From Paucibacter sp. Y2R2-4 (GTDB lineage Bacteria > Pseudomonadota > Gammaproteobacteria > Burkholderiales > Burkholderiaceae_C), in the NCBI RefSeq assembly GCF_025717535.1, contig NZ_JAJIRO010000006.1, positions 62,001 through 126,000 of the forward strand: a stretch of 64,000 nucleotides of DNA. The letters are read 5' to 3'. The notes under the pieces were generated by a model. That model had not been told where the DNA came from, did no database searches, and worked only from the letters and a program-made list of their open reading frames with translations. Shown here in pieces: positions 42,726-52,382 of the stretch. A program made the position numbers and the translations under genes. Numbering within the stretch: the stretch's first letter is position 1; each line of letters begins with the position of its first letter.

Positions 42726-43208
42726 ATGGATAAATTCTTGCTGCAGCAGCAGGTGCTGGAACGGCTCGCCGACGACTTGCAGCAAGTTGAGCAGGCAGCG
42801 CGGGCGGCCCATGAGACGGCGACGCACGAAGAAAACATCGCCGAAAACAAATACGACACCTTGGGCCTCGAAGCTGCCTACTTGGCGACCGGCCAAGCCC
42901 GCCGCGCCGAAGCCATCCGTCAGGCGATAGCCCATTGGCGCCAGTTCCGACCCCTCCCTTACGACGCCAGCAAAGGCATTCAGCTCGGCGCGCTGGTCTG
43001 CCTGGTGGACGCCGACGAGCAGCAGCATCAGCTCTTTCTCGGTCCGGCTGGGGGCAGCATGAAGTTGCTCAGCGGCGAGCAGTCCGTTCAAGTCATCAGC
43101 TGCGAAGCCCCCTTGGGCAGGGCCATGCTGGGCAAATGCGAGGGCGATGAGGTGTCGATTCAGCTAGCTCAAAACCGACAGCAGTTTGAGGTGCAGCGGG
43201 TTCATTGA
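42726..43208 (+). CDS. GreA/GreB-family C-terminal domain protein
   Basis: A 160-residue protein. The N-terminal half is a helical coiled region (MDKFLLQQQVLERLADDLQQ through AHETATHEENIAENKYDT, then AYLATGQARRAEAIRQAI), and the C-terminal half is the FKBP-like Gre domain (IQLGALVCLVDADEQQHQLF, VQVISCEAPLGRAMLGKCEGDEV). This resembles short GreAB-like proteins that bind RNA polymerase; whether it cleaves backtracked RNA is unclear because the usual tip acids are replaced by the E-E-N-I-A-E-N-K-Y-D motif. The ATG at 42726 is used. It converges with the xdhB gene; the 179-base region between has no visible gene. Confidence 0.78.
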   Translation: MDKFLLQQQVLERLADDLQQVEQAARAAHETATHEENIAENKYDTLGLEAAYLATGQARRAEAIRQAIAHWRQFRPLPYDASKGIQLGALVCLVDADEQQHQLFLGPAGGSMKLLSGEQSVQVISCEAPLGRAMLGKCEGDEVSIQLAQNRQQFEVQRVH

Positions 43209-43387
43209 GCCGCCCGCGAGTTCGGCGCCGGCCCCAAACTGTCATCAGGGCAAGGCCGTCGTCCCTTCAGGGGCGAACGCCACGCGATCAGCCCAGCAAC
43301 CACCCGGGCTGCCGTGTCCCACGCGTCAGGCCCTCAGGCCCGCGCTCAGCGTTTATGCAAGACCCATCAGCCCCGGACCCCTTGAGG

Positions 43388-45721
43388 TCAAAGCGCAGCC
43401 AAGCCTTGCACCGAATGCAGCGCCCGCAAGACCGATTCGGCCGTGGCCGGGGCGCGCAGATCGGGGTCGCAAGCGGCTGGGCCGGTCGCGGCGACAGCGT
43501 CCTTGATGGCCAGCAGCACCGAGATCGGCAAGAGCAGCGGCGGCTCGCCCACCGCTTTGGAGCGATGGATGCTGTCGGCTGCATTCGGCTGGTCGTACAA
43601 GGCCACGCGGAAGTCTGGCGGGCTGTCGTTCGCCGTAGGGATTTTGTAGGTGCTGGGCGCGTGGGTGAGCAGGGCGCCGCTGCTGGGGTGCCAGACCAGT
43701 TCTTCCATCGTCAGCCAGCCCATGCCCTGCACAAAAGCGCCCTCGATCTGGCCGATGTCCAGCGCCGGGTTCAGCGAGCGGCCCACGTCGTGCAAAACGT
43801 CGGCGCGGATGACGCGGCTTTCGCCGGTGAGCGTGTCGACCAAGACTTCGGAAACGGCGGCGCCGCAAGCGAAGTAATAAAACGGCTTGCCCTGCAGCTT
43901 GCTGCGATCCCAGTGCAGGCCAGGCGTGGCGTAAAAGCCCTCGCTCCAGAGCTGCACCCGCTGCATATAGGCTTTGTGCACCAGCTCGGCAAAACTCATC
44001 GATTGAGCGCCGGCGCTGACCCTCTCGTCCGCAAAAACCACCTCAGCTGCCGAGCACTGCCACAGCTGCGCCGCCAGCGCGGCCAGCCGGGCCTTGATGC
44101 GCGCGGCAGCGTCTTGCGCAGCCTTGCCATTCAGGTCGCTGCCGGTGGAAGCGGCCGTGGCCGAGGTGTTGGCGACCTTTTGGGTGTCGGTGGCGCTGCA
44201 GCGCACGCGGGCCAGGCTGAGTCCCAGCTCATGCGCCACCACTTGCGCCACCTTGGTGTTCAGGCCCTGGCCCATCTCGGTGCCGCCGTGGTTCACCAAC
44301 ACCGAACCGTCGGTGTAAACGTGCACCAGCGCGCCGGCCTGGTTCAGGTGCACCACATTGAAGCTGATGCCGAATTTCAACGGCGTCAGCGCCAGGCCTT
44401 TTTTCAAGACCGGGCTGCGAGCGTTGAAGTTGCTCACCGCTTGGCGGCGCTGAGCGTAGTCGCTGCTGGCCTGCAGGCGATCGATCAGCGGAGCCAGGAT
44501 GTTGTCTTCAACTTGTTGGCCGTAGGGCGTGATATTGCGGCCGTCTTCATCGGTGTAGAGATTGCTCAGCCGCACCTGCAGCGGGTCACGCTGCAAGCGG
44601 CGCGCCACCGCGTCCAGAATCATCTCGATGGCCAGCGCTCCTTGCGGCCCGCCAAAGCCGCGAAACGCGGTGTTGCTCTGCGTGTGGGTGCGGGCGCAAA
44701 AGCCGTGCAGTGCCACATGCGGCAGGAAGTAGGCATTGTCAAAATGGCAGAGCGCCCGCGCCATCACCGGCGCCGACAAATCGGCTGAATGACCGCAGTT
44801 GGAGATCAGATCCACCTCGGCGCCGAGGATGCGGCCTTGCTCGTCAAAGCCCACATCCCAGCGGTAGTCAAAACCGTGGCGCCGGCCGGTGATCATGAAG
44901 TCGTCATCGCGGTCCAGGCGCAGCTTGACCGGGCGGCGCAGCTTTGTGGCAGCGAGGGCGGCCACGCAGGCGAACAGGGCCGACTGCGACTCCTTGCCGC
45001 CAAAGCCGCCGCCCATGCGCCGGCATTGCACCTGCACCTGATGCGAGGCCCAACCCAAGGCATGGGCCAGCAGTTGCTGCATCTCACTGGGGTGTTGGGT
45101 AGAGCAATGCACCAAGAGGCCTTGGCTCTCCTGCGGAACGGCGTAGCTGATCTGCCCTTCCAGATAGAACTGCTCTTGCCCGCCTACCGACCACTCGCCG
45201 TTGAGCCGCAAGGGCGCCGCTGCCAGGGCGGCCGCCGCATCGCCCCGGCTCAGATGCATGGGCGGCAGCACATAGTGGCCTTGGGCATGGGCGTCTTTGG
45301 CCGTCAGCACGGCGGGCAGGGCTTCAATTTGCAAAGCCGTCTTGGCCAGGGCAGCGGCACGACGCGCCAGCTCGCGGCTGCTGGCAATGACAGCAAAAAC
45401 CGGCTGGCCCAGATAACTCAAAGTCTCGCCGGCAAGAATCGGGTCATCATGGACCAGCGGCCCACAGTTGTTTTCGCCGGGGATGTCGGCCGCAGTCAGC
45501 ACCGCCACTACGCCCGGCTGGGCGCGCAAGAGCGCCAGGTCGATGGACAGCAAGCGCCCATGCGCCACCGGCGACAAGCCCAGGGCCGCATGCAGCGTGC
45601 CTTGCAACTCGGGGATGTCGTCGGTGTAAGTCGCTTCGCCGCTGACGTGCAGCGCGGCGGATTCATGCGAGTGGCTGTGGCCGACGCTGCCGCCCGCGCT
45701 TTGGAGTTGGGGCGCCTTCAT
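43388..45721 (-). CDS. xdhB: Xanthine dehydrogenase, molybdopterin-binding large subunit
   Basis: A 777-residue subunit carrying the molybdenum cofactor and the active site that oxidises hypoxanthine and xanthine to urate. Typical segments are VSGEATYTDDIPELQGTLHA, VGGQEQFYLEGQISYAVPQE, RRMGGGFGGKESQSALFACV, NTAFRGFGGPQGALAIEMIL, VNHGGTEMGQGLNTKVAQVV and the C-terminal KAVGEPPLLLPISVLLAIKD, where the Glu serves in catalysis. The start overlaps the end of xdhA by four bases. Sulfuration by XdhC is expected, but that gene lies elsewhere in the window. Confidence 0.96.
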   Translation of the reverse strand: MKAPQLQSAGGSVGHSHSHESAALHVSGEATYTDDIPELQGTLHAALGLSPVAHGRLLSIDLALLRAQPGVVAVLTAADIPGENNCGPLVHDDPILAGETLSYLGQPVFAVIASSRELARRAAALAKTALQIEALPAVLTAKDAHAQGHYVLPPMHLSRGDAAAALAAAPLRLNGEWSVGGQEQFYLEGQISYAVPQESQGLLVHCSTQHPSEMQQLLAHALGWASHQVQVQCRRMGGGFGGKESQSALFACVAALAATKLRRPVKLRLDRDDDFMITGRRHGFDYRWDVGFDEQGRILGAEVDLISNCGHSADLSAPVMARALCHFDNAYFLPHVALHGFCARTHTQSNTAFRGFGGPQGALAIEMILDAVARRLQRDPLQVRLSNLYTDEDGRNITPYGQQVEDNILAPLIDRLQASSDYAQRRQAVSNFNARSPVLKKGLALTPLKFGISFNVVHLNQAGALVHVYTDGSVLVNHGGTEMGQGLNTKVAQVVAHELGLSLARVRCSATDTQKVANTSATAASTGSDLNGKAAQDAAARIKARLAALAAQLWQCSAAEVVFADERVSAGAQSMSFAELVHKAYMQRVQLWSEGFYATPGLHWDRSKLQGKPFYYFACGAAVSEVLVDTLTGESRVIRADVLHDVGRSLNPALDIGQIEGAFVQGMGWLTMEELVWHPSSGALLTHAPSTYKIPTANDSPPDFRVALYDQPNAADSIHRSKAVGEPPLLLPISVLLAIKDAVAATGPAACDPDLRAPATAESVLRALHSVQGLAAL

Positions 45722-47271
45722 GCTGCGCTCCCCCTGCGGCTATCAAAGCTGATGGCCTGCCAGACGCTCAACTCACTCGCCGCCAGTGGCTGCTCGGCGC
45801 GTGTTTCCAGCCAGAGCCGGCGCAGCAGGTTTTGCGCCACCTGCAATCGGTAGCCGCTGCTGGCGCGAGCGTCGCTCAGGGGCGTGAAGTCCTGGCTCAA
45901 GGCGGACTGCGCCGCTTGCAGCGCCGTCTCATCCCAGGCCTGGCCCAGCAAGGCCGCTTCGGCAAGTGCTGCGCGTTTCACCACCGCCGCCATGCCGCCA
46001 TAAGCCAGGCGCGCTTGCAGCACGCGCTGGCTGCCGGGCTCCAGTTGTAGCGCCAACACGGCGCAGACGGCGGAGATATCGCTGTCGTAGCGTTTGGCCA
46101 CCTTGTAGGCGCCGAGGCGCCAGTCCGGGCCAGGCAGCGGCAGGTGCAAGGCCTCGACAAACTCGCCCGGCTGGCGGGCGTTTTGCATATAGCCGAGGTA
46201 GAAGTCTTCCAGCTTCATGCGGCGCTGCTGGGCACCGCGACGCAAGACGATCTCGGCGCCCAGGGCGATCAGCGCGGGCGCGCCGTCGCCAATCGGTGAG
46301 CCATTGGCGATATTGCCGCCCAGGGTGCCGGCCAGGCGAACCGGCGGTGAGGCAAAGCGCAGCCACAGTTCGCGCAGGGCCGGCACCGCCGCGGCCAGCG
46401 CCGACCAAGCCTCTTCCAGCGAAGCGGCGGCGCCTATCCACAGGCCCGGCTGGCCCTGGAAGTCTTGCGCGCGAATCTGCCGCAACTCAGCTACAGCGCC
46501 CACAAAAATCAGGTCGCCTACATCGCGGAACTGCTTGTTCAGCCACAGGCCAATGTCGGTGGCCCCGGCCAGCAGCCGGGCTTGCGATTTGGCCTCGCAA
46601 AGCGACGCCAAATCGGCCACGGTGCGCGGCGCATCAAAGGCGTCCACGCGGCCTGCATAGGCTGGGTTCGCGGCTGCGTAATGCAGGGCTGCATCGGCCT
46701 GCAATTGGCGCAAAGCCGCGACGATGGGCGCGCGATCAATGGTCTGGGCTGGCAGGGCGAACATGCGCTCGCCGGCGTCCAGAATCGGGCGGTAGCCGGT
46801 GCAGCGGCACAGATTGCCGGCCAAGTCATCGGCCAGTTCTTGGCGTGTGGGCTGGCTGCCCGCCTCCTGATGGCGCTCATAACAAGCTTGCAGCGTCATC
46901 ACAAAGCCGGGGGTGCAAAAGCCGCACTGCGAGCCGTGGCAGTCGATCATGGCCTGCTGCACCGGGCTGGGCTCGGCGGCCGAGCCCAGGTCTTCGACCG
47001 TCCACAGGACCTGGCCGTCCAGCGTGGGCAGCAGCTGGGTGCAGGCGTTGACATTGCGCAGGCGCAGTTGGCCTTGCTGATCCAACTCGCCCAGCAAGAC
47101 GGTGCAAGCGCCACAGTCGCCTTCGGCGCAGCCTTCTTTGGTGCCGGTGCAGGCCTGCTCGGCCTGGTGTTCACGCAGATAGCTGAGTAGCGTGGTCGTG
47201 GTCGGCAGACCTTGGACGGACCGAATCTGGCCCTGCTGGAAAAAACGGATCGGACGCTGCTGCATGCTCAT
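45718..47271 (-). CDS. xdhA: Xanthine dehydrogenase, Fe-S/FAD small subunit
   Basis: A 517-residue subunit. The N-terminus holds two [2Fe-2S] clusters: CTGTKEGCAEGDCGACTVLL (plant-type) and SQCGFCTPGFVMTLQ with GNLCRCTGYRPI. The C-terminal two-thirds is an FAD domain (ARLLAGATDIGLWLNKQFRD, LAGTLGGNIANGSPIGDGAP, VAKRYDSDISAVCAVLALQL), passing electrons from XdhB to NAD+. This two-subunit layout is usual in Proteobacteria. Either ATG 47271 or ATG 47265 could be the start. It is divergent from guanine deaminase with 74 bases between the starts, a natural place for a shared purine-responsive promoter. Confidence 0.95.
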   Translation of the reverse strand: MSMQQRPIRFFQQGQIRSVQGLPTTTTLLSYLREHQAEQACTGTKEGCAEGDCGACTVLLGELDQQGQLRLRNVNACTQLLPTLDGQVLWTVEDLGSAAEPSPVQQAMIDCHGSQCGFCTPGFVMTLQACYERHQEAGSQPTRQELADDLAGNLCRCTGYRPILDAGERMFALPAQTIDRAPIVAALRQLQADAALHYAAANPAYAGRVDAFDAPRTVADLASLCEAKSQARLLAGATDIGLWLNKQFRDVGDLIFVGAVAELRQIRAQDFQGQPGLWIGAAASLEEAWSALAAAVPALRELWLRFASPPVRLAGTLGGNIANGSPIGDGAPALIALGAEIVLRRGAQQRRMKLEDFYLGYMQNARQPGEFVEALHLPLPGPDWRLGAYKVAKRYDSDISAVCAVLALQLEPGSQRVLQARLAYGGMAAVVKRAALAEAALLGQAWDETALQAAQSALSQDFTPLSDARASSGYRLQVAQNLLRRLWLETRAEQPLAASELSVWQAISFDSRRGSAA

Positions 47272-47345
47272 CGAAACCAAACTCACCAAGCTGCTGGGCC
47301 CTTGACGATATACGATCCTGTCCCGCCTCTTTTGAAAACGCTGCC

Positions 47346-48656
47346 TTGTCCACTTCAACGCCACAGAAAATCGCCCTGCGCGGCGACTTGCTCGACTTCA
47401 CCGCCAGCCCTGTCTGGGGCGACTTGGAGGGCGGTGGCGCGGTGCGCTTCCAGCCTGACCATTGGTTGCTGATCGATGAGCAGGGGCGCATCCAGGGCAC
47501 GCAGGCGCAAGAGCCGGATCAGCAGTGGAACAAGATCGATCACCAAGGTCGCCTGATCCTGCCCGGCTTCATCGACACCCATGTGCATTGCCCGCAGCTC
47601 GATGTGATCGCCTCTTACGGCGCCGAGCTGCTGGACTGGCTCAACACCTACACCTTTCCGGCCGAATGCCGCTATGCCGACCCCGCCGTGGCGCAGGCCG
47701 GCGCGGCGCGCTTCTTGGACGCCTTGCTGGCCCATGGCACGACGGCGGCGGTGGTCTTCCCCACCGTCCACAAGGTTTCGGTCGAGGCCTTGTTCGAGGC
47801 CGCGCAGCAGCGCGGCATGCGCCTGATCACCGGCAAGGTGCTGATGGATCGCCACGCCCCGGCCGCCTTGTTGGACCTCAGCGTGGCCCAGGCCGAGCGC
47901 GACTGCGTGGACCTGATCTCGCGCTGGCATGGTGTAGGCCGCCTCAGTTATGCGGTCACGCCGCGCTTTGCGCCCACCAGCACGCCGGAGCAACTGGCCA
48001 TGGCCGGCGCGCTTTGCCGGGCCGACACCACGCTCTATATGCAAACCCATGTGGCCGAGAACCGCGAGGAGGTGCGCTGGGTCAGCGAGCTGTTCCCGCA
48101 GGCGCGCAGCTATCTGGATGTGTATGCCCGGGAGGGCCTCTTGCACCCGCGCTCGGTACTGGCCCATGGCATCTGGCTGGATGATGAAGACCGGCGTGTG
48201 CTGGCCGGCAGCGGCGCGCAGGTCGCCTTCAGCCCTTCGTCCAACCTCTTCCTGGGCAGCGGCTTGTTTGATTGGCCGGCGGCGCGGGCCGGGCAGGTGC
48301 AGGTGTCGGTGGCCAGCGATGTGGGCGGCGGCACCAGCTTGTCCATGCAGCGCACGCTGCTGGATGCCTACAAGGTGCAGGCCATGGCCGGCCAGCGCCT
48401 GACGGCCTGGGCCGGCTTGCATGCCGCCACCCGCGGTGCCGCCGAGGCCTTGGGCCTGGGCGCTGAGATCGGCCATTTCGGCGTGGGCACCCTGGCTGAT
48501 GTTTGCGTTTGGGATTGGGCACGCGGCCCGGTCGCCGAGGCGCGCGACGCGGTGGTACGCGGCCTGCATGAACGGGTGTTTGCCTGGATGAGCTTGGCCG
48601 ATGACCGCAATCTGCGCGCCGCCTATGTGGCTGGGGTGTGCAAGCACTCAGCCTGA
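47346..48656 (+). CDS. guaD: Guanine deaminase
   Basis: A 436-residue amidohydrolase that converts guanine to xanthine, feeding the divergent xanthine dehydrogenase. The metal-binding first strand is GRLILPGFIDTHVHCPQLDV; further ligands lie in YMQTHVAENREEV and LAHGIWL, with the Asp in SVASDVGGGTSLSMQRTL. N-terminal IALRGDLLDFTASPVWGD is diagnostic of bacterial GuaD. The gene starts with TTG at 47346; there is no in-frame ATG nearby and no clear ribosome site, but the family alignment requires this N-terminus. Length equals that of E. coli GuaD to within a few residues. Confidence 0.95.
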   Translation: MSTSTPQKIALRGDLLDFTASPVWGDLEGGGAVRFQPDHWLLIDEQGRIQGTQAQEPDQQWNKIDHQGRLILPGFIDTHVHCPQLDVIASYGAELLDWLNTYTFPAECRYADPAVAQAGAARFLDALLAHGTTAAVVFPTVHKVSVEALFEAAQQRGMRLITGKVLMDRHAPAALLDLSVAQAERDCVDLISRWHGVGRLSYAVTPRFAPTSTPEQLAMAGALCRADTTLYMQTHVAENREEVRWVSELFPQARSYLDVYAREGLLHPRSVLAHGIWLDDEDRRVLAGSGAQVAFSPSSNLFLGSGLFDWPAARAGQVQVSVASDVGGGTSLSMQRTLLDAYKVQAMAGQRLTAWAGLHAATRGAAEALGLGAEIGHFGVGTLADVCVWDWARGPVAEARDAVVRGLHERVFAWMSLADDRNLRAAYVAGVCKHSA

Positions 48657-48657
48657 G

Positions 48658-48708
48658 TTTGCCCTGGGTTTTGCCCTGCTTTTTGCCTAGCTTGCCGGGT
48701 TTGCCCTG
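48658..48708. repeat. Imperfect TTTGCCCTG repeats after guaD
   Basis: TTTGCCCTG occurs three times (48658, 48670, 48700 region) with two shorter TTGCC units between. It begins one base after the guaD stop. No hairpin is obvious. The remaining bases up to the ABC gene at 48797 show no coding frame. Confidence 0.4.
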
Positions 48709-48796
48709 CCTCTGCATCGATCCGCAGCGCTAGGGCCCAGGCGGATTTGCCCGGATACTTGCGTTTGAACTTGTCGCCTGCCTTCTTTCCTTCTTC

Positions 48797-50365
48797 ATGA
48801 GCCCAGCCCGCCTGCAACTTTTCGGCATCAGCAAGCAATACCCCGCGGTGCGGGCCAATGACGCCATCGATCTGACGGTCACCCCGGGCCAGATCCATGC
48901 GGTGCTGGGCGAGAACGGCGCCGGCAAGTCCACGTTGATGAAGATCATTTACGGCGCAGTGCAGCCCGATGCCGGCCGCATGCAGTGGATGGGCCAGCCG
49001 GTCACGATTAGATCGCCGGCTCAGGCTCGCGCCTTGGGCATCAGCATGGTCTATCAGCATTTCTCGCTGTTTGACACGCTGACCGCGGCCGAGAACGTCT
49101 GGCTGGGTCTGGACAAAAGCATGGCCTTGGCCGAGGTGAGTCGTCGCATTGAGGAGTTGGCCCAAACCTATGGTCTGGAGGTCGACCCGCAGCGGCCGGT
49201 GCACAGCCTCTCGGTGGGTGAGCGCCAGCGCGTCGAGATCCTGCGCGCCTTGATGACCGAGCCCAAGCTGCTGATCTTGGACGAACCCACCTCGGTGCTA
49301 ACGCCGCGCGCGGTGGACAAGCTTTTTGTCACCCTGCGCCAGTTGGCGGCGCAGGGCTGCTCGATTTTGTATATCAGCCACAAGCTCGATGAGATCCGTG
49401 CGCTCTGCGATCACTGCACCGTCTTGCGCAGCGGGCGGGTCAGCGGCGAGGTGGACCCGCGCACCCAAAGCAGCAGCGAACTCTCGCGCCTGATGATTGG
49501 CGCCGAGCCGCCGGCGGTGCAACGCCAGCCGCGCCGGCCCGGCCCGCTGGCGCTGAGCCTGCGCCGCCTCAGCCTGGCCAAGGCCCAGCCCTTTGGCACG
49601 ACCTTGGTCGATATCGATCTGGACCTGCATGGCGGCGAGATCGTCGGCGTGGCCGGTGTCTCGGGCAATGGTCAGCAAGAGTTGCTGGCCGCGCTCAGCG
49701 GCGAGGACCGGCGCGCCCAGGCCGGCGTGGTGCAGCTGTTTGGGCAAGACATCGCGCGCAGCGGCCCGAGCCGGCGGCGCAAGCTGGGCCTGCACTTTGT
49801 GCCGGAAGAGCGTCTCGGGCGCGGCGCGGTGCCCAGCTTGTCGCTGGCGCAAAACACCTTGCTGACCCGCACCGAGCGCGGCCCGCAAGGCTCGCTCGGG
49901 CCTTTCGGCTGGATGCATCAGCGCCGGGTTCAGCATCTGGCCGAGCGTTTGATCGCGCGCTTTCAGGTGCGCGCCGGGGGCGCCGGTGCGGCAGCGCGCA
50001 GCCTCTCGGGCGGCAATTTGCAGAAATTCATCGTCGGCCGCGAGATCGATGCCGGCCCCAAGGTGCTGATCATTGCCCAGCCGACTTGGGGTGTGGATGT
50101 GGGCGCGGCGGCGCAGATCCGCGCCGAGTTGTTGCAACTCAGCGCGGCCGGTTGCGCGGTGCTGGTGCTGAGTGAGGAGTTGGACGAATTGTTTGAGATC
50201 AGTGATCGCCTGGTGGTGATGGCGCAAGGCCGCTTGTCACCCTCGGTCTCGGTAAGCGAGGCCAGCCGGTCTTTGATTGGCGAGTGGATGAGTGGCCTGT
50301 GGCAGACCTCGTCGAGCGCCGCACCGACCCACAGTGCAGAAGGAATGGCCGATGTTCAAGCTTGA
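48797..50365 (+). CDS. BMP-type nucleoside ABC transporter, duplicated ATPase
   Basis: A 522-residue protein with two ABC ATPase domains, as in sugar and nucleoside importers. Domain 1 has Walker A GENGAGKSTLMK, signature LSVGERQRVEIL and Walker B LLILDEPTSVLTP. Domain 2 (from about 255) has a degenerate Walker A, GVSGNGQQELL, and signature LSGGNLQKFIVGREI, with LIIAQPTWGVDVGAA for Walker B. It powers import through the two permeases that follow. The permease start lies 14 bases inside its end. Placement between guanine deaminase and adenosine/adenine deaminase argues for purine nucleosides or bases as cargo. Confidence 0.93.
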   Translation: MSPARLQLFGISKQYPAVRANDAIDLTVTPGQIHAVLGENGAGKSTLMKIIYGAVQPDAGRMQWMGQPVTIRSPAQARALGISMVYQHFSLFDTLTAAENVWLGLDKSMALAEVSRRIEELAQTYGLEVDPQRPVHSLSVGERQRVEILRALMTEPKLLILDEPTSVLTPRAVDKLFVTLRQLAAQGCSILYISHKLDEIRALCDHCTVLRSGRVSGEVDPRTQSSSELSRLMIGAEPPAVQRQPRRPGPLALSLRRLSLAKAQPFGTTLVDIDLDLHGGEIVGVAGVSGNGQQELLAALSGEDRRAQAGVVQLFGQDIARSGPSRRRKLGLHFVPEERLGRGAVPSLSLAQNTLLTRTERGPQGSLGPFGWMHQRRVQHLAERLIARFQVRAGGAGAAARSLSGGNLQKFIVGREIDAGPKVLIIAQPTWGVDVGAAAQIRAELLQLSAAGCAVLVLSEELDELFEISDRLVVMAQGRLSPSVSVSEASRSLIGEWMSGLWQTSSSAAPTHSAEGMADVQA

Positions 50366-51437
50366 GCCGCGTCCGCAACCCTCGCGTCTGATGGGTCTGG
50401 CGTCGCCGCTGCTGGCGCTGGTGGTGACGGTGGCGCTGGGACTGGGCTTGTTCCTGTTGCTGGACAAAGACCCGCTGCGCGGCTTGCAGATGTTTTTCTG
50501 GGAGCCGATTCGCAGCCCGCAGGCCTGGAGCGAGTTGGGCCTGAAGGCCACGCCGCTGCTCTTGATTGCGCTCGGTTTGGCTGTTTGCTTCCGCGCCAAT
50601 GTCTGGAATATCGGGGCCGAAGGGCAGTTCATCGTCGGCGCGCTGGCCGCAGGCTGGGTGGCCATGCAGGCCGATGCGGGCAGCTCGGCGGCCGTGATGG
50701 TGCCTGCCATTTTGGCCGCCGGTGTGCTGGGTGGCATGGCCTGGGCCGGCATCACCGCGCTGCTGCGGGCGCGCTTCAATGCCAATGAGATTTTGGTCAG
50801 CCTGATGCTGGTCTATGTGGCCGATCTGCTCTTGGCCTATCTGGTCTACGGCCCCTGGAAGGACCCGGCTGGTTTTAACTTTCCGCAAAGCATCAGCTTT
50901 TTGCCGGTGACCAAAATCCCTCGGCTGTTTGACGGTTCGCGGCTGAACATCGGCGTTTTGATCGCGCTGGGCTCGGCCCTGGCTTGCTGGGTCTTGCTGT
51001 TTCGCTCCTACCTGGGCTTTTCGCTGCAAGTCGGCGGGCTCGCGCCGGCGGCGGCGCGCTATGCCGGGTTTTCGTCGGAGCGGGCTTTGTGGACGGCGCT
51101 CTTGCTCTCGGGCGCCATGGCCGGCTTGGCGGGCGCGTTGGAAGTGGCCGGGCCGCTTGGGCAGCTGACGCCATATGTGCCGGCCGGCTACGGCTTTGCG
51201 GCCATCATCGTGGCCTTTGTCGGGCGCTTGCATCCGCTGGGCATCGTCTTGTCTTCGATTCTGATGAGCATGTTCTACATCGGCGGTGAGTTGGCGCAGT
51301 CGCGCTTAGGGCTTCCCAAGTCCATCACCGGGGTGTTCCAGGGCTTGCTGCTGTTCTCGCTCCTGGCCTGCGACACCTTGATTCACTACCGCTTGCGGCG
51401 CATTGCCACGCCCGCGGCTGCAGCCAGAGAGGTCTGA
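50352..51437 (+). CDS. BMP-type nucleoside ABC transporter, permease 1
   Basis: A 361-residue inner-membrane permease of the BPD_transp_2 type with about ten helices. Family marks are GLFLLLDKDPLRGLQMFFWE, FRANVWNIGAEGQFIVGALA and LVSLMLVYVADLLLAYLVYG near the middle, and YGFAAIIVAFVGRLHPLGIV towards the end. The start ATG 50352 has AAGGA 7 bases upstream and overlaps the ATPase gene. It forms a heterodimer with the next permease, whose gene begins two bases after its stop. Confidence 0.93.
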   Translation: MFKLEPRPQPSRLMGLASPLLALVVTVALGLGLFLLLDKDPLRGLQMFFWEPIRSPQAWSELGLKATPLLLIALGLAVCFRANVWNIGAEGQFIVGALAAGWVAMQADAGSSAAVMVPAILAAGVLGGMAWAGITALLRARFNANEILVSLMLVYVADLLLAYLVYGPWKDPAGFNFPQSISFLPVTKIPRLFDGSRLNIGVLIALGSALACWVLLFRSYLGFSLQVGGLAPAAARYAGFSSERALWTALLLSGAMAGLAGALEVAGPLGQLTPYVPAGYGFAAIIVAFVGRLHPLGIVLSSILMSMFYIGGELAQSRLGLPKSITGVFQGLLLFSLLACDTLIHYRLRRIATPAAAAREV

Positions 51438-51439
51438 GC

Positions 51440-52360
51440 ATGGACAGCATTGCACCGCTGATTGCGGCCTCGATGAATGCCGGCACCTTGCTGGCGCTGG
51501 CGGCCTTGGGGCTCTTGATCAATGAGCGCGCTGGCATTGTCAACCTGGGTGCGGAAGGCCTGATGCTGGTGGCGGCCGTCGCCGGCTTTGCCACCGCCGT
51601 GCACACCGGCAGCGACACCTTGGCTTTTATGGCCGGCATGGCGGCTGGCGCGCTTTTGTCGGCCTTGTTCGGCCTGTTGGTGATCTGGCTCAACACCAAT
51701 CAATATGCGGCCGGTCTGGCGCTGAGCCTGTTTGGCGCGGGCTTCTCGGCCTTTGTCGGCCTGCGCTACACCCAAGAGAAGCTGAGCCCGCGCAGCAGTT
51801 ATGAGCTGCCCTGGCTGACCGATCTGCCTTTTGTCGGCCCGGCTTTCTTCAAGCATCATCCGCTGGTCTACGGCGCGATTGCGCTGACCGCCTTGTTGGC
51901 TTGGTTCTTGTATCGCTCGCGTGCCGGCCTAGTGCTGCGGGCGGTGGGCGAGTCGCCGGAGTCCGCTCATGCGCTGGGTTATCCGGTGCGCAAGATTCGC
52001 TTGGCGGCGGTGGTGGCCGGCGGCGCCTTGTGTGGCCTGGCCGGGGCTTATGTGTCGGTGATCTATACGCCGCTGTGGGTCGAGGGCATGATTGCCGGCA
52101 AGGGCTGGATCGCGCTGGCCTTGACCACTTTTGCCACCTGGCGGCCGGCGCGTATTCTGCTCGGCGCCTATCTGTTCGGCTTTGTCACCATGTTGCAGTT
52201 CCATCTGCAGGGGCAGGGCGTGCAGATTCCCAGTCAGTTCCTCAGCATGCTGCCCTATTTGGCCACCATCGTGGTCTTGGTGCTCATCTCCAGCAAGGCG
52301 GCTTTCATTCGCGCCAATATGCCGGCCTCGCTGGGCAAACCCTTCTTCCCTGGCTCATGA
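51440..52360 (+). CDS. BMP-type nucleoside ABC transporter, permease 2
   Basis: A 306-residue permease of the same family, with about eight helices. Diagnostic segments are GTLLALAALGLLINERAGIV with NLGAEGLMLVAAVAGF, then RAVGESPESAHALGYPVRKI, the coupling region to the ATPase, and GKGWIALALTTFATWRPARI. Two bases separate it from permease 1, and the binding-protein gene follows after 22 bases. It completes the membrane channel of the importer. Confidence 0.93.
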   Translation: MDSIAPLIAASMNAGTLLALAALGLLINERAGIVNLGAEGLMLVAAVAGFATAVHTGSDTLAFMAGMAAGALLSALFGLLVIWLNTNQYAAGLALSLFGAGFSAFVGLRYTQEKLSPRSSYELPWLTDLPFVGPAFFKHHPLVYGAIALTALLAWFLYRSRAGLVLRAVGESPESAHALGYPVRKIRLAAVVAGGALCGLAGAYVSVIYTPLWVEGMIAGKGWIALALTTFATWRPARILLGAYLFGFVTMLQFHLQGQGVQIPSQFLSMLPYLATIVVLVLISSKAAFIRANMPASLGKPFFPGS

Positions 52361-52382
52361 TTCTTGAATGGAGAGAAAGTCT

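Noticed and set aside
43209-43387. Possible RNA gene or terminator between the Gre-like gene and xdhB
   Set aside because: No stem followed by T-run and no recognisable RNA motif; nothing visible.
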